Source of the DNA: CAZXCQ01 sp964639275
GTDB lineage: Bacteria; Desulfobacterota; DSM-4660; Desulfatiglandales; Desulfatiglandaceae
DNA: 9,420 nt
Assembly: GCA_964639275.1 (NCBI GenBank)
Contig: CAZXCQ010000247.1
Coordinates: 1 to 9,420, forward strand
Direction: 5' to 3'
Part shown: one piece after another, positions 1 through 7,769 of the stretch
Layout: every line of letters begins with the position of its first letter
Numbering within the stretch: the first letter of the stretch is position 1
Program-made: the position numbers and the translations under genes
Notes under the pieces: model-generated
Told to the model about the DNA's origin: nothing
The model's input: the letters and a program-made list of their open reading frames with translations, nothing else
Database searches by the model: none

Positions 1-61
1 TGCCTCGGCCCATCACATGGTGCAAAGTGCCAGGGGCATCGAGTCTCGGTTGTCTTGGCAT
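1..61 (-). CDS. 5' end of an IS200-like / REP-associated tyrosine transposase (partial)
   Basis: Only the first 20 codons lie in the window; the gene continues past base 1. The translation reads MPRQPRLDAPGTLHHVMGRG. This is the usual opening of Y1-type (HUH) transposases of the REP-associated group, whose family opening is MPR-x-PR-x-D-x-PG-x-x-HHV. The HH pair here precedes the expected HUH metal site and is not itself proof of it. These enzymes nick and rejoin single-stranded DNA at palindromic REP sites. The ATG follows an AAGGG-like ribosome site by about 10 bases. A perfect TTGACA lies upstream (bases 92-97, minus strand), but the -10 box is weak. Identification rests on a short but characteristic stretch; catalytic Tyr and completeness cannot be judged. 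Confidence 0.72.
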   Translation of the reverse strand, partial: MPRQPRLDAPGTLHHVMGRG

Positions 62-331
62 ATAAACGCCCTTATCCGTTTTGATCCAGGTTGTCAAGTT
101 TAATCAGAAACAACGTCCCTCTTTCATTACTTTGAGGAGACATTAGGTCTACACAACATATTGATATTCGAGAAAGAGAAAAACCAAGGCCGTTACTACT
201 CTGTGTTATATGCGAAGCCGTTCTCTCAGATTGTTTTGCCAAATAAATTCCAAGATAGCTCCACTCGTTTGATACGCTTCACTCATAGTTTCGGTCGTAT
301 CCTGGAGCTGTGATAAATCGACCGCCCCACT
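62..331. other. Intergenic stretch between the transposase start and the DUF4129 gene
   Basis: This gap holds the 5' region of the partial transposase (TTGACA at 92-97, minus strand) and the 3' flank of the DUF4129 gene. I see no reading frame with a credible ribosome site, no RNA gene and no clear stem plus T-run terminator for the operon that ends at 332. Confidence 0.5.
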
Positions 332-1789
332 TCAAAATCGTTTTGTGTTCCGCAGTGAGGGTTGAACTTCGTTGGCACTTAATGGCTCATTTGCTTGGAG
401 AAACCAAGACTTCACTCGAGCGGGCCAATATCGCGGGCTGTGCAGTCTTCTCCAGGAGAGCTTGGCCAGAGTCATCTGGTCATCATTGAGCGCTACCTCT
501 CCGTACACCACCAGGTTAAAGGCCTCGACTATCCGACCTATCTCCCCAGTGAGAGACGGGAACTGCATTCTCAGGCGGGAACCATACTCGACAGGGGTCT
601 CGCTCAAAAGATGAGGCAGGCCGCTACGTCGCCCCCACTTCAGAAGAGCACGGTAGATCTGAACTGCATCCCGGTAACCCTTCAACCATTGCACCGCCCT
701 TTGCAAGCCCACAGCGAGGGCTATCCATAGCCTTTGAGCCCACAACAACACCCGTTGCCAATGAATGGGTTTTCTCTCTTGTTTAGATGTGCTTGAGTTC
801 AGCCACCGCAGGAGGTACCACGTACTAAGGGCACAGAGTATGAGCCCTATCAATAGACCCAGTCCTAAAAGCCCCCACCCCAAGACCCTCTCAACCAGCT
901 CACTCCACCAGCTACTTTCGCCGGAAGAGATGAGATCCCACTCATTCCCACCAGGTGAGTAAGGTGTGGGCGCTTCCTGCCGTCGGGCTCCAACGAAGAT
1001 AAACCGCAACACTCGCGCCAGGATAGGGCCCAAGGGCCCGACTGCCGACTTCAATACCCCATGGCCTACCTCGGCAGCAGCACTCAGGAAGGGCATGAAA
1101 AGCAATACCAGGCCTGCCCCAAAGGCAAGGACTAGTAAAGTGAAGCTGGCCAGCACCCCAACTCCCCTATAGCCCGCAAGGAAATCCCTCTGCACACTGC
1201 TGCTGCTTCTAGCCAGACCGATGGCCAGAAGGCTGAAGATAAAAAATGGAAACAGCAGGAGTTCCGGTGCGGGGTCCCTCACCTGAATCCCTCCTCTTAC
1301 AAGCAGCAAGAATTTTGTTAGCAATAGACAAAAGAAGGCTGCCACACCAAGATCGAAACGGCCACATACGGTGTGGTACGCCGTTGACCTTCTGGCCAAG
1401 GTCACTCCTCCCAGCCAAAAAAGCAACGCAAAGATCAAGATGACCACGAGTATCAACCACTCCATTGGATCTCTCGTTCTGCCTAGGAACTCTGCGAGCC
1501 ACCCTTTGCCAAAATAGGGATATGCCCGGTAGTTGAAAATGTATATTATCCTCGAGGCAGCGAGCAAAAACCCCAGAATCTGGAGCCCCAATACCGAGAT
1601 CACCCGCAAACCCATTCCCCGCACTGCCAGGGTAAGTGCTGTCGCCAGAACATATGTCCCGATCGCCTCGGGCAATGGGAAAGGTCGATGCACTATAGAG
1701 GTCATCAGAAACGCGGCCCACGCATAAAGCCAGCTCAGCTCCATCCCGCCGTGTGCCAAAAACAAGGGAGTTCCTCCATCCTTCCTCAT
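332..1789 (-). CDS. Polytopic membrane protein with C-terminal DUF4129 domain
   Basis: The 485-residue protein has about eight hydrophobic segments (roughly residues 20-33, 42-56, 62-85, 111-132, 147-164, 177-193, 211-237 and 304-328). A cytoplasmic-type basic region and a C-terminal DUF4129-like segment follow at about 378-447, with the typical pattern YRALLKWGRRSG then ETPVEYGSRL. DUF4129 proteins are usually the last member of MoxR/DUF58 operons, often as the tail of a transglutaminase-like membrane protein. No transglutaminase Cys-His-Asp core is visible here, so this is the shorter version. The ATG overlaps the TGA of the DUF58 gene by four bases (ATGA), and a GAGG lies about ten bases upstream, so translation is coupled. 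The exact function of the family is unknown; a role in assembling or supporting a membrane complex with the MoxR ATPase is inference from context. Confidence 0.85.
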   Translation of the reverse strand: MRKDGGTPLFLAHGGMELSWLYAWAAFLMTSIVHRPFPLPEAIGTYVLATALTLAVRGMGLRVISVLGLQILGFLLAASRIIYIFNYRAYPYFGKGWLAEFLGRTRDPMEWLILVVILIFALLFWLGGVTLARRSTAYHTVCGRFDLGVAAFFCLLLTKFLLLVRGGIQVRDPAPELLLFPFFIFSLLAIGLARSSSSVQRDFLAGYRGVGVLASFTLLVLAFGAGLVLLFMPFLSAAAEVGHGVLKSAVGPLGPILARVLRFIFVGARRQEAPTPYSPGGNEWDLISSGESSWWSELVERVLGWGLLGLGLLIGLILCALSTWYLLRWLNSSTSKQERKPIHWQRVLLWAQRLWIALAVGLQRAVQWLKGYRDAVQIYRALLKWGRRSGLPHLLSETPVEYGSRLRMQFPSLTGEIGRIVEAFNLVVYGEVALNDDQMTLAKLSWRRLHSPRYWPARVKSWFLQANEPLSANEVQPSLRNTKRF

Positions 1790-2985
1790 CGTTTCTGAGC
1801 CTCTTCAATGCGAATCTCATCCACGCAATACGTCTTACCCCTAAGTTTATGCCCATCTTCCTCCCCCGGTGCACGAGAGGAGCACACTATGAATATCATG
1901 GGTATCCTTCTTCGCGAAAAGTATTGTGCGGTAACCAGTGTTCCTTCCTCCTGCTCGTACGAGAAGTGAACACAGCTCATGCCCCAGGGTAATTCCAGGG
2001 TTCGGTACAGTGTATCCACGAGTCTCCCATTGGCCCTCATCTTGAGCCTGGCGAGAATCTCCAGGATAGAGGGAAGTTGTTGAGGACTTCTCCCCATTGG
2101 CAGGATAGACGGCCCTCCCTCCACAACACCGTTGGTCACGAGCCCCAGTGCGTAGCCCCTCTGATGGGATTGAACGGCCAGGGATCCCACCACCTCAAGG
2201 GTGCGCTCGAAGCTCTCCGATGCGTTGTCTCTCTCGAATTGGCTCAGCTCAACGGCCAGTAATAGCTTTTCCTGTTCCGAGGGTTCAAAGACCTTCTCCT
2301 GCAGCCGATTGTGGCGTGCGCTTGCCTTCCAATGAATGTGTCTGGCAGGCCGCCAGTGCTGGTAATCTCTGGTCCCGAGTATGTAGATGGGATCCTGGAC
2401 CGGGCTTTTGGCCCCCGGTACGCCAAAGAAATCTCGCCTCGGCAGCGAAAAGGGCTTCAACAGTACGAGCCTGGGATACACAATGACGTGAATATCACCC
2501 TCTGTCCTCTTCTCCCTGGGAAAGAAACCGAGAAGATCGCCCACGTTCATATGGACTTGGCCTAAACGATATACCCCTCTGCGCCGGGCAACGAGCCCCC
2601 AGTTGAAGCGCGCCTTCTGATACCAGAGTAATCCACACTCGCTGGTGAAGCTCACCTCCCGAGAGGAGGGGAGAAGTGCGCTCTCCATGGGCACGCTCAT
2701 CTGGAGCCACACGGGCAAAAACTTGGCGTTTTGCACGCTCACATGCAGGGTAAGTGATTCGCCAGGAAAGACCTTGTGTTTATCCACCGTCGAGGAGTAC
2801 ATAATCCTTGAAAGGCTTAGCCTGCTCCAGACCCTTGCTCCGATCGTGATCACTAAAAGAAGTAAAGCCAACAAGGTAAGATCCCGTTGGCCATGCAGCA
2901 GCGCGATAAAGAGGCAGACTCCTACCAGAAACTCCACCAGCGGAAAAGTAAAGATGGAGGAAGGTCGGCTTTCCAGGGTTTCCAT
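1786..2985 (-). CDS. DUF58 domain protein, membrane anchored
   Basis: The 399-residue protein starts with two closely spaced transmembrane segments (about 14-31 and 35-52). A beta-rich region follows, then the DUF58 signature around residues 205-233: TRDYQHWRP, HIHWKASAR and KVFEPSE. The family signature is YxxGDxxRxIHWxxSAR-x-x-x-L-x-x-KxFE; the usual YxxGD is altered to YQHWRP here, a mild departure. DUF58 proteins are often related to VWA-type folds and are partners of MoxR AAA+ ATPases. The gene begins nine bases after the stop of the MoxR gene and overlaps the next gene by four bases, so the three genes form one operon. The ribosome site before ATG 2985 is weak (GAAG region), consistent with coupling to the upstream gene. 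Family assignment is firm; substrate and process are not known. Confidence 0.9.
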   Translation of the reverse strand: METLESRPSSIFTFPLVEFLVGVCLFIALLHGQRDLTLLALLLLVITIGARVWSRLSLSRIMYSSTVDKHKVFPGESLTLHVSVQNAKFLPVWLQMSVPMESALLPSSREVSFTSECGLLWYQKARFNWGLVARRRGVYRLGQVHMNVGDLLGFFPREKRTEGDIHVIVYPRLVLLKPFSLPRRDFFGVPGAKSPVQDPIYILGTRDYQHWRPARHIHWKASARHNRLQEKVFEPSEQEKLLLAVELSQFERDNASESFERTLEVVGSLAVQSHQRGYALGLVTNGVVEGGPSILPMGRSPQQLPSILEILARLKMRANGRLVDTLYRTLELPWGMSCVHFSYEQEEGTLVTAQYFSRRRIPMIFIVCSSRAPGEEDGHKLRGKTYCVDEIRIEEAQKR

Positions 2986-2994
2986 GTTAAACTT

Positions 2995-3933
2995 CTATTC
3001 GGTGGGTGCAGGTACGGGTATCTGCTGTAGAATATCCTCAAGAAGGTGCTCCGGTGTTCCCCCACGCAACCGTTCCTCGTCGGTCAGGATCAATCGGTGC
3101 GCAAGGACGGGCACAACCAGGTGCTTGATATCGTCCGGCAACACAAAGTCTCTCCCCCGAATTGCCGCCAGTGCCTGACCGGTACGCATCAGACCGAGAG
3201 AACCCCGCGGGCTTGCCCCAAAACGCAAGGCCTTGTTCCTACGGGTGGCCCTCACGATATCCGCGATGTATTCCCTTACCGGAAGGGAGATTCGGATCTT
3301 CTTTCGTACGCCTTGCAGCTCGGTGATCTGCTCGGGGCTCGTCACGGCCTTGAGGCTCTTTAAAGGGTCTTTCTCTCGAAAGCGTTCCAGCATCGAGATC
3401 TCCCCCTCCTTCTCGGGATACCCGAGGCGCAGTTTGAGCAGAAACCTGTCAAGCTGTGCCTCGGGCAAGGGGAAGGTTCCCTCCAGCTCAATTGGATTCT
3501 GGGTGGCCATTACGAAGAAAGGATGAGGCAGGGGATGGGTCTTGCCATCCACGGTCACCTGTCGCTCTTCCATGCTCTCGAGCAGGCTGGACTGGGTCCG
3601 AGGAATAGTACGGTTAATCTCGTCAGCCAGCAGGATATTGGTTATTACCGGCCCTGATTGATACATAAAGTGGCCGGATTGCTGATTATACACGTTAAAC
3701 CCGGTGATATCCGAGGGTAGCAGATCCGGGGTAAATTGCACCCTCTTAAATGTTCCGCCAATAGTCGTCGCCAGGGACTTGGCCATTAAGGTTTTCCCTA
3801 CCCCAGGAACATCCTCGATGAGTGCATGGCCATCTGCAAGAAGGGCCACCAGCAGCAGTTCAATGCCATCCCGTTTTCCCACGATCACCTGGGACATGTT
3901 CTCTACGATCTGCTCACATAAAGAAGAATCCAA
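2995..3933 (-). CDS. MoxR-family AAA+ ATPase
   Basis: This is a 312-residue AAA+ chaperone-like ATPase of the MoxR class. Numbered from the chosen start, the motifs are Walker A GVGKT at 44-48 (in EDVPGVGKT), Walker B ILLADEIN at 100-107, sensor 1 ATQNP at 143-147, the arginine-finger region EAQLDRF at 158-164, and sensor 2 GASPRG at 239-244. All key residues are present and the length is normal. MoxR ATPases use ATP hydrolysis to mature or activate partner proteins, commonly with the DUF58/VWA products encoded beside them. The start chosen is TTG at 3933, because GGGAGG lies seven bases upstream (3941-3946). The frame remains open to another TTG at 3960, where the ribosome site would be too close (one base). 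It is the first gene of the operon with the DUF58 and DUF4129 genes. Confidence 0.93.
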   Translation of the reverse strand: MDSSLCEQIVENMSQVIVGKRDGIELLLVALLADGHALIEDVPGVGKTLMAKSLATTIGGTFKRVQFTPDLLPSDITGFNVYNQQSGHFMYQSGPVITNILLADEINRTIPRTQSSLLESMEERQVTVDGKTHPLPHPFFVMATQNPIELEGTFPLPEAQLDRFLLKLRLGYPEKEGEISMLERFREKDPLKSLKAVTSPEQITELQGVRKKIRISLPVREYIADIVRATRRNKALRFGASPRGSLGLMRTGQALAAIRGRDFVLPDDIKHLVVPVLAHRLILTDEERLRGGTPEHLLEDILQQIPVPAPTE

Positions 3934-4032
3934 CTCAACACCTCCCAATGCCTCTACCAAACCTTTCTATTGCCAGCGCGTGTAACGCCGGACCCAAATA
4001 CCATGTCCTCTCGCTCGTGTAATAGGGCCTAC

Positions 4033-4060
4033 CTTATAGATTTTTTGGATCAATTTTAAA
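4033..4060 (-). promoter_or_regulatory. Possible promoter of the MoxR/DUF58/DUF4129 operon
   Basis: On the minus strand a TATAAG -10 box (4033-4038) is preceded by TTTAAA (4055-4060) at 16 bases. The -10 is good and the -35 matches only four of six. It lies about 100 bases before the TTG start of the MoxR gene. Confidence 0.3.
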
Positions 4061-4296
4061 AGGACGGTGACTCACAAGAACCCCCAATAGAACACGAATC
4101 CTCTCAGAAGCTAGGTCAGCACATTTTGAGGAGTGTCTCCATGGAAGAACCCCTCTCCCCGACTTAGAGGTTAATAGATGGAAGGGAAAACTCATTAAAA
4201 CAACTACAAGTTGCTTTTAAAGTCAAGGCAAATAGCGGTCTCGTTCATACAGAGACTGTTACAAGATATTGTGGCGGGCTCTTCGGGTCCAAGACT
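4061..4296. other. Intergenic region between the MoxR operon promoter region and the mobile element
   Basis: No supported gene lies here. Small dyads are visible: GGAG/CTCC around 4130-4140, CAACT-aca-AGTTG at 4201-4213, and GTCTC/GAGAC at 4238-4256. None is followed by a T-run, so I do not call a terminator. The element's left boundary is placed near 4297. Confidence 0.4.
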
Positions 4297-4320
4297 GCAT
4301 GTTTCTTGCATTATGTTGTG
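4297..4320 (+). repeat. Left terminal inverted repeat of the candidate element
   Basis: The stretch ends with TTGCA then TTATGTTGTG (4306-4320), and pairs as an inverted repeat with 8499-8524. A 13-base stretch ATTATGTTGTGTG at 4310-4322 is also a perfect inverted match to 8480-8492, the inner copy at the right end. Confidence 0.5.
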
Positions 4321-4436
4321 TGTTGCCGTAACCATATGAAAACGTGTTGTTTTTATCGTTCGGCTTGAGATATCCTAAATAAGCAAGAATAGCAATGGGT
4401 TATCGTGCATTTTGAGGAACTGGCCTTTTCGACTGT

Positions 4437-4445
4437 CAACATAAT
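4437..4445 (-). repeat. Subterminal copy of the end motif (CAACATAAT)
   Basis: CAACATAAT on the plus strand is the same nine-base core as in the two right-end copies (8484-8492 and, with one change, 8501-8509), and is inverted to the left-end copy at 4310-4318. It lies just after the last recombinase gene. A chance match of nine bases is possible, hence modest confidence. Confidence 0.35.
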
Positions 4446-4498
4446 ATTTTTACCTTATTCGCAGCTCTCCGTAAAGGGCTATTGTTTGCATTCCCCCG

Positions 4499-5518
4499 CT
4501 ATAACCTATCGAGCCAATCCATTAAATCCCCCTCGTTTTCCCAATGAAGTAACTCTTCTATCTTTGAATCGTCAGTCAAGACCGATTGCATATACCGGAT
4601 AAATCGCTTTTGGATATTGCGTCTTCGGTTGAGATCCAAATGCAGATAAATGTCAGTGGACTGTATGCTGCCATGTCCCAGATGGTTTTTGATGTCGGTG
4701 ATGGAATGGCCGCTGTAGTGCATGTCGACCGCCCGGCTGTGACGAAAGGAATGGACAGGATTGATATGGATGAGTCGTTTGGGAGGCAGAGCTTTTTCGA
4801 GATATTTTTTGCAGATTCGGTAGATGCCATGACGAGTGAGTTCCTTCCCCCGCTGGTTGATAAAAAGCCGGTCTTGATAAGGCGGTTTTGGAGAGATGCG
4901 GTATCTTCTGATGTAGAACTGAAGGAGATGGCAGGTTTTGGGTTCGATTTTTACAAGCCGAAATCGGTCTGCCTTTCCCAGAATCGCCATAGTTTGGTTC
5001 TGGGGGTCGAAGTAGTCCAGATTCAAAGTGGCTATTTCAGTGGCCCTGGCGCCGGAATCATAGAGCAGATGAAGGAGGGCATAATCCCGGAATCCCTCTT
5101 TTGTTTTCAGTTCAACAGCCTGGAAGACCTTTAAGATCTCATCCTGATAAAGGAAACCGATAAGGGGCTTTTGCGTCCTTTTCTGAGGGATATGGAGAAT
5201 GGCATCTGCCACGTGGCGTTGTTCCGGGTACTTGAAGCGGACCATTTTGGCAAAGGATTTGAGGGCTGCAAGCCTCTGATTGCGGGTCTTGGCCAGATTT
5301 TTTCGCTCGTTCTGGAGGTCTTCAAGGAAAGCGATGATGACATCCGAAGAGAGATGCTCTACCCTGAGCGATCTGATTTTGATTCCGTAAAATGTTGCTG
5401 CAAAAGGGAGAAAGAGTTTAAAGGCATCCCGGTAAGCCTTAAGAGTATGCTCACTGACCCCCTTGATATGAGGGAGATACTGATCGAAGAAATGATGGAT
5501 GCAGGGAGACAATCTCAT
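4499..5518 (-). CDS. Tyrosine recombinase, third of the trio
   Basis: This 339-residue integrase-type site-specific recombinase cuts and rejoins DNA through a 3'-phosphotyrosine. It has an N-terminal SAM-like core-binding half (LxxYxxHIKG then TLKAYRDAF) and a C-terminal catalytic half. From the chosen ATG the catalytic residues are R158 (GARATEI), K182 (LGKADR), H256 and R259 in VHSFRHSRA, H282 in HLGHGS, and nucleophile Y291 (TDIYLHL). All are present, with the usual nine-residue H-to-Y spacing. The ATG at 5518 overlaps the TGA of the preceding recombinase gene by four bases (ATGA). The frame stays open to a TTG at 5536, but the coupled ATG is the better start. It is the last gene of the five-gene operon, in the RitC position if this is a RIT element. 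Confidence 0.93.
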   Translation of the reverse strand: MRLSPCIHHFFDQYLPHIKGVSEHTLKAYRDAFKLFLPFAATFYGIKIRSLRVEHLSSDVIIAFLEDLQNERKNLAKTRNQRLAALKSFAKMVRFKYPEQRHVADAILHIPQKRTQKPLIGFLYQDEILKVFQAVELKTKEGFRDYALLHLLYDSGARATEIATLNLDYFDPQNQTMAILGKADRFRLVKIEPKTCHLLQFYIRRYRISPKPPYQDRLFINQRGKELTRHGIYRICKKYLEKALPPKRLIHINPVHSFRHSRAVDMHYSGHSITDIKNHLGHGSIQSTDIYLHLDLNRRRNIQKRFIRYMQSVLTDDSKIEELLHWENEGDLMDWLDRL

Positions 5519-6489
5519 TCTTTCTTTACCTGCCAAAGAGAAAAGTCCACCAGATTTTTTCGGCTGACGGCATCGGCGACCCTGAGATATACACTGGTAT
5601 ATTTATACTCGCTGTGGCCCATATAAGCGGCCAGCAGGGGAAGAGCATGCTTGGGATCTCCTCCCCGTTTTTTGATGTTGAGCAGGGTATAAACGGCAAA
5701 GCTGTGGCGGAGAGAATGCGGCGTGGGCTGGAGAAAGTTTACATTTCCGACCACCCGCTTGGGTTGATCAAGCCTGATCTCTTTCATAGCTGCATGAAAA
5801 AACTTCCGGACTTGCCAGTCTGTTAGAGGTTTCTGATCCGTACGGACCAGGAGAAAGGGACTGTCATCATCAAGAAGCAGGGATCTGCGAACAGAGAGAT
5901 AATTTTCTATTGCGCAAACGACCTCCCTTGGGATGGGTATCAGCCTGTCTTTACAAAATTTGGTCTTTTCAATGTAAAGCGTGCGATCATCCCGGCGATA
6001 GTGGTGACGCTGCAGTTTCAGGGGTTCTGATATCCTCATGCCGCATCGAGCCAGCAGGAAAACGACCGTGTAGAAAGCTAGGTCCCTGAGAAAAAAATGT
6101 TTTGTTTTCCGTATCCTTTTGCAGATGGCCGAGAGTAACTGATCGGTTTGTTCGGGGGAAAAAATAAAAGGTACGATGGCGTTTTTCTTAAGGAGCGGGA
6201 TATCCTGAAGCGGGTTTTCTTTCATAAGGCCCTGTCGTATCAGGAATTGGAAGAAGTTGCGTGTTGCCCAGATATTGGCGTTCACAGAGTTCTTGTCGAT
6301 GTGGATATGGCTTCTCATCTCAAGGAAGAATCCGGGCTCAAACGAGTCCCATCCGGCATTTTTCTCTATAACGTACCGATCGAAAAGGCGAAGATGACGG
6401 CTTATGGTATCGAGGGCGTACCCCAGGCTTTGGCGATATGTAAGGAACGCATTGATTTCCGGGGCCAGGAAGCTTTCAAAGGGTTTCAT
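5515..6489 (-). CDS. Tyrosine recombinase, second of the trio
   Basis: This is a 324-residue tyrosine recombinase with a complete active site: R152 (GMRISE), K177 in EKTKFCKDRLIPIP, H258 and R261 in PHSLRHSFA, H292 in YMGHSE, and nucleophile Y301. The N-terminal half (EINAFLTYRQSLGY, then TISRHLRLFDRYV) is a typical core-binding domain. The stretch LPLLAAYMGH before the second His, and the LIPIP strand, resemble the middle recombinase of RIT and Tn554-type sets. The ATG at 6489 lies inside the end of the first recombinase gene (14-base overlap), with AGAAAGG about nine bases upstream. Its own stop overlaps the next ATG. It probably acts together with the other two recombinases on the element's ends; the division of labour is unknown. 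Confidence 0.94.
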   Translation of the reverse strand: MKPFESFLAPEINAFLTYRQSLGYALDTISRHLRLFDRYVIEKNAGWDSFEPGFFLEMRSHIHIDKNSVNANIWATRNFFQFLIRQGLMKENPLQDIPLLKKNAIVPFIFSPEQTDQLLSAICKRIRKTKHFFLRDLAFYTVVFLLARCGMRISEPLKLQRHHYRRDDRTLYIEKTKFCKDRLIPIPREVVCAIENYLSVRRSLLLDDDSPFLLVRTDQKPLTDWQVRKFFHAAMKEIRLDQPKRVVGNVNFLQPTPHSLRHSFAVYTLLNIKKRGGDPKHALPLLAAYMGHSEYKYTSVYLRVADAVSRKNLVDFSLWQVKKE

Positions 6490-7369
6490 TGAACAGGACC
6501 TTTCTCATTCGTTCGGTATCGATATAGAGATACCTCTGCGTGGATTGGATATTGTGGTGCCCCATCATTTCTTTGATCTCGTAAATGTCTCGTCCCATTC
6601 CCAGCAGGTTCTGAGCATAGGTATGCCTGAGCCAGTAGGCCGTAGAAGAAAGGCCTCCCTTTTTCATGGCTTTTCCTATGGCGCGAGCCAATGTCGCGGG
6701 CCGAAGGGGCAAATAAGGTCTGCAATGCCTTACAAAGATGTGCCTGTGCTCTGTTTCAGGCCTGGCCTTGAAAACATAAGCAGCGATGGCTTTAACGGTC
6801 TGTTTGGGTAAAGGCAATATCGTTGGAGTCGTGGTCTTTCTCTCTTTGATAGCGAGTTCTCCCCTGGTAAAGGAGATATGGTCAAGGGTGATTCTGCTGA
6901 TTTCCTTGGGTCTGAGCCCCAGGCTATAGGCCAGGTGGATCATGGCGTACGTCCGGATATCCACAGAAGTAGAGAGTTCCAGGCTTGAAAAGAGTCTCCT
7001 CACCTCCTGCGACCGTAAAAACTTAGGCGGCTTTTTCTGGGCAAATAGTGGTGGCCCTATGAGCAAGCAGGCAAGGTCTTTCTCGATAACCTTCCTTTCA
7101 GCATACAAATACTTCAGAAATCCTCTTACATGAGAACGGTAGATCCGTAGTGTTGTCTTCGCTACCTTGAACTTGCTCATAAATGCATCAAGATGTTCTA
7201 TTTTCAAGGCGGCAAGGCTGATTTTATGGTTTTCAAGATAATCATGAAGGGAGGCCAGGATCCTTCTTATGCTGGTAATCTGCTCTTGAGAGATCTCTCG
7301 GGTATGTGCGAGATAGAGGAAGTATTGCTCGTAGATGTCGGGCAATTTGACGTTGCGTTCCTCTTTCAT
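6476..7369 (-). CDS. Tyrosine recombinase, first of the trio, with a His-to-Tyr change in box II
   Basis: This 297-residue recombinase has a core-binding N-terminal half (DIYEQYFLYL, then TTLRIYRSHVRGFLKYLY) and a catalytic half. R153 (LGLRPKEI), K178 (ERKTTTP), R248 with H249 (WLRHTYA), H271 (MGHHNI) and nucleophile Y280 (TQRYLYI) are all present. The first His of the usual H-x-L-R-H box is Tyr (Y245-W-L-R-H), a known type of variation in the family that can lower or alter activity. The ATG at 7369 overlaps the stop of the winged-helix-like gene by four bases (ATGA), and the end overlaps the next recombinase by 14 bases. It is the shortest of the three and sits in the RitA position. Confidence 0.92.
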   Translation of the reverse strand: MKEERNVKLPDIYEQYFLYLAHTREISQEQITSIRRILASLHDYLENHKISLAALKIEHLDAFMSKFKVAKTTLRIYRSHVRGFLKYLYAERKVIEKDLACLLIGPPLFAQKKPPKFLRSQEVRRLFSSLELSTSVDIRTYAMIHLAYSLGLRPKEISRITLDHISFTRGELAIKERKTTTPTILPLPKQTVKAIAAYVFKARPETEHRHIFVRHCRPYLPLRPATLARAIGKAMKKGGLSSTAYWLRHTYAQNLLGMGRDIYEIKEMMGHHNIQSTQRYLYIDTERMRKVLFNETL

Positions 7370-7764
7370 TGTAGTGTCTCCCGGATCTTTTTCATGTGTT
7401 GAGAAACTCTTTCACGCTTCAGTTGAATAATTTGTTCCCGTGCAAGGGGTGTTACCGGCTCGGGCGGCAATGAAAGGACCTGGTAGATGGGATGCTCATA
7501 GGCCAAAAGAGACTTGGCGATTAATCCCTCTCTTGCATCTCCCAGTGAGGTGAGACCAATTTTGATCAGGCTGCATATCTTATCATCATGGTAAAAACTG
7601 ATCCCGTTCCGGTCGGAAACGCTCACCAGAAAAAAGTAGAGCAGGATCTCCACAGCCGACAGATCTTGAAGAAACCCGCCGGTGATGAAACGATGGTCAA
7701 TCCAGCTGAACGATCCTTGAATCTTACGGATCCGTGAACCATTGAGGATTCTTTTGCGGTACAT
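7366..7764 (-). CDS. Small winged-helix-like protein preceding the recombinase trio
   Basis: The 132-residue protein begins MYRKRILNGSRIRKIQGSFSW. Its middle reads as a winged helix: helix LSAVEILLYFFLVSVSD, then SFYHDDKICSLI, a probable recognition helix LGDAREGLIAKSLLAYE, and a short wing YQVLSLP at about residues 88-100. A charged helical tail ends in KRERVSQHMKKIRETLQ. The overall pattern recalls the wHTH domains of replication-initiator and DnaD-like proteins, so sequence-specific DNA binding is a reasonable inference; I do not recognise a named family. The start is ATG 7764 rather than the upstream GTG 7773, because AGGAGGTGA, a near-perfect ribosome site, lies six bases before the ATG. 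That site overlaps the last two codons and stop of the zinc-ribbon gene. Its stop overlaps the first recombinase ATG. It may be a regulator of the element or a recombination-directionality factor. Confidence 0.8.
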   Translation of the reverse strand: MYRKRILNGSRIRKIQGSFSWIDHRFITGGFLQDLSAVEILLYFFLVSVSDRNGISFYHDDKICSLIKIGLTSLGDAREGLIAKSLLAYEHPIYQVLSLPPEPVTPLAREQIIQLKRERVSQHMKKIRETLQ

Positions 7765-7769
7765 GATGG

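Noticed and set aside
206..286. Short minus-strand frame of 26 codons after the DUF4129 gene
   Set aside because: It reads like plausible protein (MSEAYQTSGAILEF) but has no ribosome site and is too short to support.
1209..1874. Minus-strand frame of 221 codons overlapping the DUF4129 gene
   Set aside because: It is a shifted frame of the membrane protein gene; the 485-codon frame has the membrane segments, the DUF4129 tail and the coupled start.
2645..3178. Plus-strand frame of 177 codons
   Set aside because: It is antisense to the DUF58/MoxR junction and has no domain of its own.
4277..4291. tRNA-like TTCGGGTCC stretch
   Set aside because: No cloverleaf can be drawn around it; it is only a weak UUCG-type stem.
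4586..5134. Plus-strand frame of 182 codons
   Set aside because: It is antisense to the third recombinase, whose catalytic residues and frame are unambiguous.
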